Assembly: GCA_002691725.1 (NCBI GenBank) | Contig: NZIT01000033.1 | Location: 1 to 7,653, forward strand | Reading direction: 5' to 3' | Length of the DNA: 7,653 nucleotides | From: SAR116 cluster bacterium | GTDB lineage: Bacteria; Pseudomonadota; Alphaproteobacteria; Puniceispirillales; UBA1172 | Shown here: positions 4,874 through 7,653 of the stretch, piece after piece | Layout of the letters: every line of letters starts with the position of its first letter | How positions within the stretch are numbered: the stretch's first letter is position 1 | Notes under the pieces: generated by a model | The model's input: the letters and a program-made list of their open reading frames with translations, nothing else | Told to the model about the DNA's origin: nothing | Databases searched by the model: none | Program-made: the position numbers and the translations under genes

Positions 4874-4887
4874 TACAGTCTCCTATC

Positions 4888-5358
4888 TTACGAGTCAGCG
4901 AAAGGAGTAGCTACAGTTCCTGAACCAATCAGAATACCTTGAACTAAATACTCAGCCGTAGCTAGTGCAGTAACTTCAACATATGAATTTGCATCGCCAC
5001 CAGTGGTGCTGCCATTCATTGAAATTACATCATTAGTTGAGGCGGGTATGAAAAACTTCACTGTACCGTTAGTAACAGCTACTGCCACAGAGCCAACGAA
5101 CTTATCTGTGCCATCTGTTTTGATGTCAAGATCAGTTGCATCTGTGCCAACGAAGAAACGGTATGTTGCACCGATCTCTGCTGTTTTGATACTAGGCAGT
5201 GTAACTGCACCATCTGCATCATTGATTTCGATGGTACGACCCGCGTGTGTGTCAAATGTAAGAGTAGTTTCGGCCGTGAGGTTAATCACAGAACCGGAGC
5301 CAGCTTGAATGATTCCGTTGTTAGAAATCACTGGACCTGAAAAAGTTGTTTTACCCAT
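4888..5358 (-). CDS. 156-aa beta-rich putative virion (decoration/fibre-like) protein
   Basis: The ATG at 5358 has AGGAG with a 7-nt spacer (ATTGAC then the start). It is the first gene after the terminator and leader hairpin. The protein begins MGKTTFSGPVISNNGIIQAG (1-20), a start I recall from small marine phage structural proteins. Regular beta patterning follows: VINLTAETTLTFDTHAGRTI (24-43), GAVTLPSIKTAEIGATYRFF (50-69), DATDLDIKTDGTDKFVGSVA (73-92) and TVKFFIPASTNDVISMNGS (99-117). The end is YVEVTALATAEYLVQGILIG (126-145). The Gly/Thr/Asp-rich composition and lack of Cys fit an exposed virion surface protein. A head decoration or fibre-like role is inferred from composition and from the position after the capsid gene. 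It could also be a tail component. Confidence 0.78.
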   Translation of the reverse strand: MGKTTFSGPVISNNGIIQAGSGSVINLTAETTLTFDTHAGRTIEINDADGAVTLPSIKTAEIGATYRFFVGTDATDLDIKTDGTDKFVGSVAVAVTNGTVKFFIPASTNDVISMNGSTTGGDANSYVEVTALATAEYLVQGILIGSGTVATPFADS

Positions 5359-5432
5359 GTCAATCTCCTGTCAGGGCTACGTCGATCACACCATGTGATC
5401 GTCAGGAATAAATTATTTTATCTGAGTTTAGC
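5359..5432 (-). promoter_or_regulatory. Leader between capsid terminator and 156-aa gene, with perfect 8-bp hairpin
   Basis: This is the largest gap in the window. It holds an AT-rich stretch (about 5405-5427) with a -10-like TAAAAT on the minus strand but no convincing -35. A perfect inverted repeat follows: CGATCACA at 5383-5390, CCA loop, TGTGATCG at 5394-5401. The ribosome site of the 156-aa gene lies at about 5366-5370. The arrangement fits a restart of transcription after the terminator, or an mRNA 5' end stabilised by a hairpin. No consensus promoter is clear, so this is a weak call. Confidence 0.35.
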
Positions 5433-5434
5433 AC

Positions 5435-5467
5435 AAAAAGAAAGGGCGAGATCTCTCCCGCCCTTTC
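5435..5467 (-). terminator. Rho-independent terminator after the major capsid gene
   Basis: Read on the minus strand, a 9-bp GC-rich stem (arms at 5459-5467 and 5440-5448: GAAAGGGCG and CGCCCTTTC) encloses a 10-nt loop and runs directly into a TTTTT tract (5435-5439). It starts about 23 nt beyond the capsid stop codon at 5491. The stem is perfect. It would set the 3' end of capsid mRNA, possibly with partial read-through into the downstream genes. Confidence 0.85.
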
Positions 5468-5490
5468 CAAGTGTACATTCAACGAGTTAC

Positions 5491-6399
5491 TTACGCACCC
5501 GGTGAACCGAAGACACAACGTGGGTCACTAAAGCCGAAGCTGTAACGCTCACGGGCTTTGTAACGCATGTTACCTGTGTCAAAATCTGGCTCCATCGCAG
5601 TGGTCAGAGACAGACGCTCGAAGTGTTTGAAACCGTTCGGAGCATCGGTTTTGATGAAGAACGCATCAGTATCGGTCAGGTAGTCGTTGACTACATAACC
5701 TTCGGGCAACAGACCCATGCTACGGATAGCGTTTACATCGTTGTCGGCAGTACCAACGCGGAGGTTAGAAACCATCAGACGTTCAGCAACAAACTGTAGC
5801 TGACGCGGAATGATCAGTTTCGAGCCTTTCAGCGCGATGATGAGGCCACGCTCGTCAACAAAACCAGCAATGCTGATCAGAGCATCTTCAAGAGATGTCT
5901 CATTCAGATCAGCGGGAGTGCTGGGCTCGTTTGCAAACGTGCTGCCATTGGTTAGTGGGTGATCAGTTGCACAAAGCTCTTTGCCGTCACCGCCTTTGAA
6001 AGACGAGTTGAAAGCATTATTGAGAATTGAGGCAGCTTTCACCTGTTTGGTATGTGCCATGGCACGAGCCAAACCACGGGTGTAGCGCGAGGAAAGACGA
6101 TCGTACAGATTGTCTTCCACAGCTTCTTCCGTGATGGAGAAGCCGAGAGCTACCGTCTCGTGGTTGTAGCGCGAAGTGTAGGCTTCTTGTGCGTCGTCAA
6201 ACGCCAAAGCTGAACCTTCCTGTTTGGTAGGTGCAGCACCGAAGCCTGACAGCATAACTTCTTCTTCGAAGGCACGGTCAGATGTTTCCGTGTCGAAGAC
6301 TTCAGAATGCTGGCCTTCATACCGATTATATTCCATCCCGAACAAGGCGTTGAGGCCGGGCTCGAGTTCTTTAGCAAGTTGTGATCTAGAAATCGCCAT
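5491..6399 (-). CDS. Major capsid protein, Mu gpT-like HK97-fold type (302 aa)
   Basis: The ATG at 6399 has AAGGAG about 7 nt upstream. The protein starts MAISRSQLAKELEPGLNALF (1-20). Conserved blocks include TSDRAFEEEVMLSGFGAAP (39-57), AFDDAQEAYTSRYNHETVAL (66-85), GFSITEEAVEDNLYDRLSSR (86-105), ARAMAHTKQVKAASILNNAF (111-130) and GGDGKELCATDHPLT (136-150). A strand-rich C-terminus ends in a YKARERYSFGFSDPR segment. These are the hallmarks I recall of the Mu-like major head subunit gpT family, which forms the icosahedral shell with the HK97 fold. The length (about 300 aa) is usual for it, and no N-terminal scaffold or protease domain is present. The gene is the last of the head block and is followed by a terminator. 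Its base composition is clearly higher in G+C than the small-gene block. Confidence 0.88.
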   Translation of the reverse strand: MAISRSQLAKELEPGLNALFGMEYNRYEGQHSEVFDTETSDRAFEEEVMLSGFGAAPTKQEGSALAFDDAQEAYTSRYNHETVALGFSITEEAVEDNLYDRLSSRYTRGLARAMAHTKQVKAASILNNAFNSSFKGGDGKELCATDHPLTNGSTFANEPSTPADLNETSLEDALISIAGFVDERGLIIALKGSKLIIPRQLQFVAERLMVSNLRVGTADNDVNAIRSMGLLPEGYVVNDYLTDTDAFFIKTDAPNGFKHFERLSLTTAMEPDFDTGNMRYKARERYSFGFSDPRCVFGSPGA

Positions 6400-6410
6400 G
6401 ACCTAGCTCC

Positions 6411-7046
6411 TTATACGCCTGTGGTTGATACAGTACCACCAGCAATCGCACCATTCGGTGAATTGAAGTGGTTGTTCAACCGGACTACTACGCCGACCCC
6501 ACTTGCGCCAAAGTCGGCGTTTGCAGGATCATCAACGATCCCCATAATCCGAAGATTAAGGTTGTTAGTTGTAGCAATTGTGCTTACTGCCAACGCTGCC
6601 GAGGACATACCAGTAGTAGTACTACCGCCTGTACCGGAAGAGAAGTTGGCGTTCGCAAACACATGAGTACGAGCAGTAGCTTCATCTGTAAGCGATGCGT
6701 CAGACGCAATTACGAACAACTGTGAGGGATCATCATAAACAAAGGCTTTGACAGGAAAATTACTGTCTGCACCCGACCCAGGGTAAAAATTTGAGAACAC
6801 TGTCTCACCAGTGGTAGAGGACACATATTCACAACCATAGAATGCACCAAGAAGACCCACCGTGCCCCCAGCAGCCGCACCGACAATGTCGATAACACCC
6901 GCTGCAAGAGGGATAACCGGAGAACCTTGATAGATAGCATTAGAGTTGGTTGAGGCAATGCGATACTCAGTAGCACCAGTTGAGTTTACGTTCTGACCCA
7001 TTTTTCCATAGGGACGTAAGCCAAATGCACCATTGATATTAGCCAT
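6411..7046 (-). CDS. Putative capsid-associated / head structural protein (211 aa)
   Basis: The ATG at 7046 has GGAG 8 nt upstream and lies 25 nt after the 152-aa gene. The protein starts MANINGAFGLRPYGKMGQNV (1-20). EYRIASTNSNAIYQGSPVIP (27-46) and a Gly/Ala-rich GAAAGGTVGLLGAFYGCEYV segment (56-75) follow. Next come FSNFYPGSGADSNFPVKAFV (84-103), YDDPSQLFVIASD, a Gly/Thr/Ser-rich stretch, and near the end GASGVGVVVRLNNHFNSP. Regular hydrophobic strands with small residues indicate an all-beta or mixed virion protein without signal or membrane segments. I recall an ANxNGAFGxRP start from marine phage genes placed directly before the gpT-like capsid gene. A decoration or second shell protein is plausible. 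Which one is not decidable from sequence, and it could also be an auxiliary assembly factor. Confidence 0.78.
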   Translation of the reverse strand: MANINGAFGLRPYGKMGQNVNSTGATEYRIASTNSNAIYQGSPVIPLAAGVIDIVGAAAGGTVGLLGAFYGCEYVSSTTGETVFSNFYPGSGADSNFPVKAFVYDDPSQLFVIASDASLTDEATARTHVFANANFSSGTGGSTTTGMSSAALAVSTIATTNNLNLRIMGIVDDPANADFGASGVGVVVRLNNHFNSPNGAIAGGTVSTTGV

Positions 7047-7071
7047 TTTACTAACTCCAAGTTATCGGAGA

Positions 7072-7530
7072 CTACTTTTTCTCGCCTCCGAAGGTTACAC
7101 GAGATTGCCTATCGCTTGTGATAGGCATTGAGGGATGCTGTTCCCTCATCAAGTTTTCATCCACGGCCTTCATTTGATTGCGGGTCTGGTCCCGAAAATA
7201 TTCAGTTCTTTCATCAACCGTTTCGATAGGCATACGGCAAAGTATTAGTCCACCGTTTCCTATCACACCCTGGTATTTACCGTCTTCTACGGTTGGAGCT
7301 TCGAAATCAGGATACTCGTCAGCCCGGACAGGTTCCCAACCTTCGCGCAATCTTGCGTGTAGATTGGTTTTATCGTCCTCGCCTCGAATGGCGGTCCGAA
7401 CCCAGCGGTGTACAAAACCTTCGGGTGCGGGTGGAGCTTCTAGCATACTGGGCGGAGCCCAAGGTTTCCGTCGCGCAGTTTTTTCGCGTGTTTGCGTCTC
7501 ACGAGGTGTACGTTTTTTAGACTCAGTCAT
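7072..7530 (-). CDS. 152-aa conserved unknown protein of the head block
   Basis: The ATG at 7530 has AAGGAG 6 nt upstream, inside the end of the previous gene (3 nt gap). Residues 1-22 are very basic (KKRTPRETQTREKTARRK). The core then begins PWAPPSMLEAPPAPEGF (23-39) with HRWVRTAIRGEDDKTNLHAR (41-60), LREGWEPVRADEYPDFEAP (61-79), KYQGVIGNGGLILCRMP (85-101) and a helical ETVDERTEYFRDQTRNQMKA (103-122). The C-terminus is HPSMPITSDRQSRVTFGG. I recall the PP..L..P.PPEGF.HRWVR and LREGWE.VRADEYPD blocks as a frequent uncharacterised marine phage protein encoded ahead of the capsid genes. A scaffold, chaperone or packaging role is possible from position, but the family has no function I can cite. 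Basic N-terminal residues could contact DNA or a partner. Confidence 0.82.
   Translation of the reverse strand: MTESKKRTPRETQTREKTARRKPWAPPSMLEAPPAPEGFVHRWVRTAIRGEDDKTNLHARLREGWEPVRADEYPDFEAPTVEDGKYQGVIGNGGLILCRMPIETVDERTEYFRDQTRNQMKAVDENLMREQHPSMPITSDRQSRVTFGGEKK
7106..7127 (-). other. Perfect 8-bp inverted repeat near the end of the 152-aa gene
   Basis: TGCCTATC (7106-7113) and GATAGGCA (7120-7127) pair around a 6-nt loop about 35 nt before the stop of the 152-aa gene and about 60 nt before the 211-aa start. No T-tract follows, so it is not a Rho-independent terminator. It could be an RNA processing or stabilising stem, or chance within codons for MPITSDRQ. Confidence 0.35.
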
Positions 7531-7533
7531 GTC

Positions 7534-7653
7534 TTACTCCTTCACATACTTTGCGTACTCTTCGAGCGGAACGCCAAGTTTTTTAGCAATAGCCACCTGT
7601 GATTCGGTAAGCTTGACAGTCCTGCGCCCCTTTTTTGTTGAACGGGAAGAAGA
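7534..7653 (-). CDS. C-terminal 39 residues of a small unknown phage protein (5' end outside window)
   Basis: Reading from the window edge, the open frame encodes a Ser/Lys/Arg-rich stretch, SSSRSTKKGRR, followed by TVKLTESQVAIAKKLGVPLE and EYAKYVKE before TAA. The LTExQxxIAKKLGVPLEEYAK ending is one I recall from several small uncharacterised phage proteins just upstream of head genes. It reads as a helix-turn-helix-like amphipathic tail, but DNA binding is not established. The 3' end contains the AAGGAG for the 152-aa gene. Without its start, neither length nor other domains can be given. Confidence 0.78.
   Translation of the reverse strand, partial: SSSRSTKKGRRTVKLTESQVAIAKKLGVPLEEYAKYVKE

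Noticed and set aside
6150..6976. Nested minus-strand frames within the capsid and 211-aa genes
   Set aside because: They lie fully inside strongly recognised genes in other frames and show no ribosome site or protein pattern of their own.
1..7653. Origin in a giant eukaryotic virus, suggested by the small Cys/Lys motifs
   Set aside because: The gpT-like capsid protein, adaptor-like proteins, Shine-Dalgarno sites and overlapping operon arrangement are those of a tailed phage.

Overview
The window reads as part of the virion-structure module of a tailed bacteriophage (Caudoviricetes), most likely an uncultured marine phage. Every supported gene lies on the minus strand, so transcription runs from high to low coordinates. 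The genes are packed head to tail, with 1-nt (TAATG, TAGTG) or 4-nt (ATGA, GTGA) stop/start overlaps or gaps of a few bases, and most have a clear AGGAG-type ribosome binding site. The phage call rests on a recognisable major capsid protein of the Mu gpT-like type, on adaptor-like head-tail proteins, and on several small protein types that I recall as recurrent in marine phage metagenomes. No integrase, tRNA, replication gene, lysis enzyme or insertion sequence is visible, so lifestyle and host cannot be read from this window.

Layout in transcription order. (a) Head region, 7653 to 5491: the C-terminus of a small unknown protein, a 152-aa conserved unknown, a 211-aa Gly/Ala/Thr-rich putative capsid-associated protein, and the 302-aa major capsid protein. 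A convincing Rho-independent terminator (5435-5467) follows the capsid gene. (b) An AT-rich leader with a perfect 8-bp hairpin (5383-5401) precedes two small beta-rich putative virion proteins (156 and 93 aa). (c) A block of small, mostly basic proteins follows (4583 to 2848): a 95-aa Cys/Lys/Arg protein, a one-TM membrane protein, two more basic Cys-containing proteins, a 160-aa protein with an LCPYAK motif, and a 46-aa Met/Arg/Gly tandem-repeat protein. (d) Head-tail connector and tail region, 2847 to 1: two adaptor-like proteins (221 and 215 aa) flank a two-part protein whose C-terminal half looks like a cupredoxin. Then come a 98-aa helical unknown, a 147-aa beta-rich virion protein, and the N-terminus of a probable tail or appendage protein that runs off the window.

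The most notable item is the C-terminal domain of the 1535-2182 gene. It carries a His then Cys-X2-His-X2-Met pattern, which is the type 1 copper ligand order with amicyanin-like loop spacing, fused to a phage virion N-terminal module. The second is the cluster of four very basic small proteins, including the 46-aa gene at 2848-2988, which is short enough to be missed by gene callers and shares a KKKPVRK...GGMV element with a neighbour. Family assignments come from recalled sequence patterns, not from any search.
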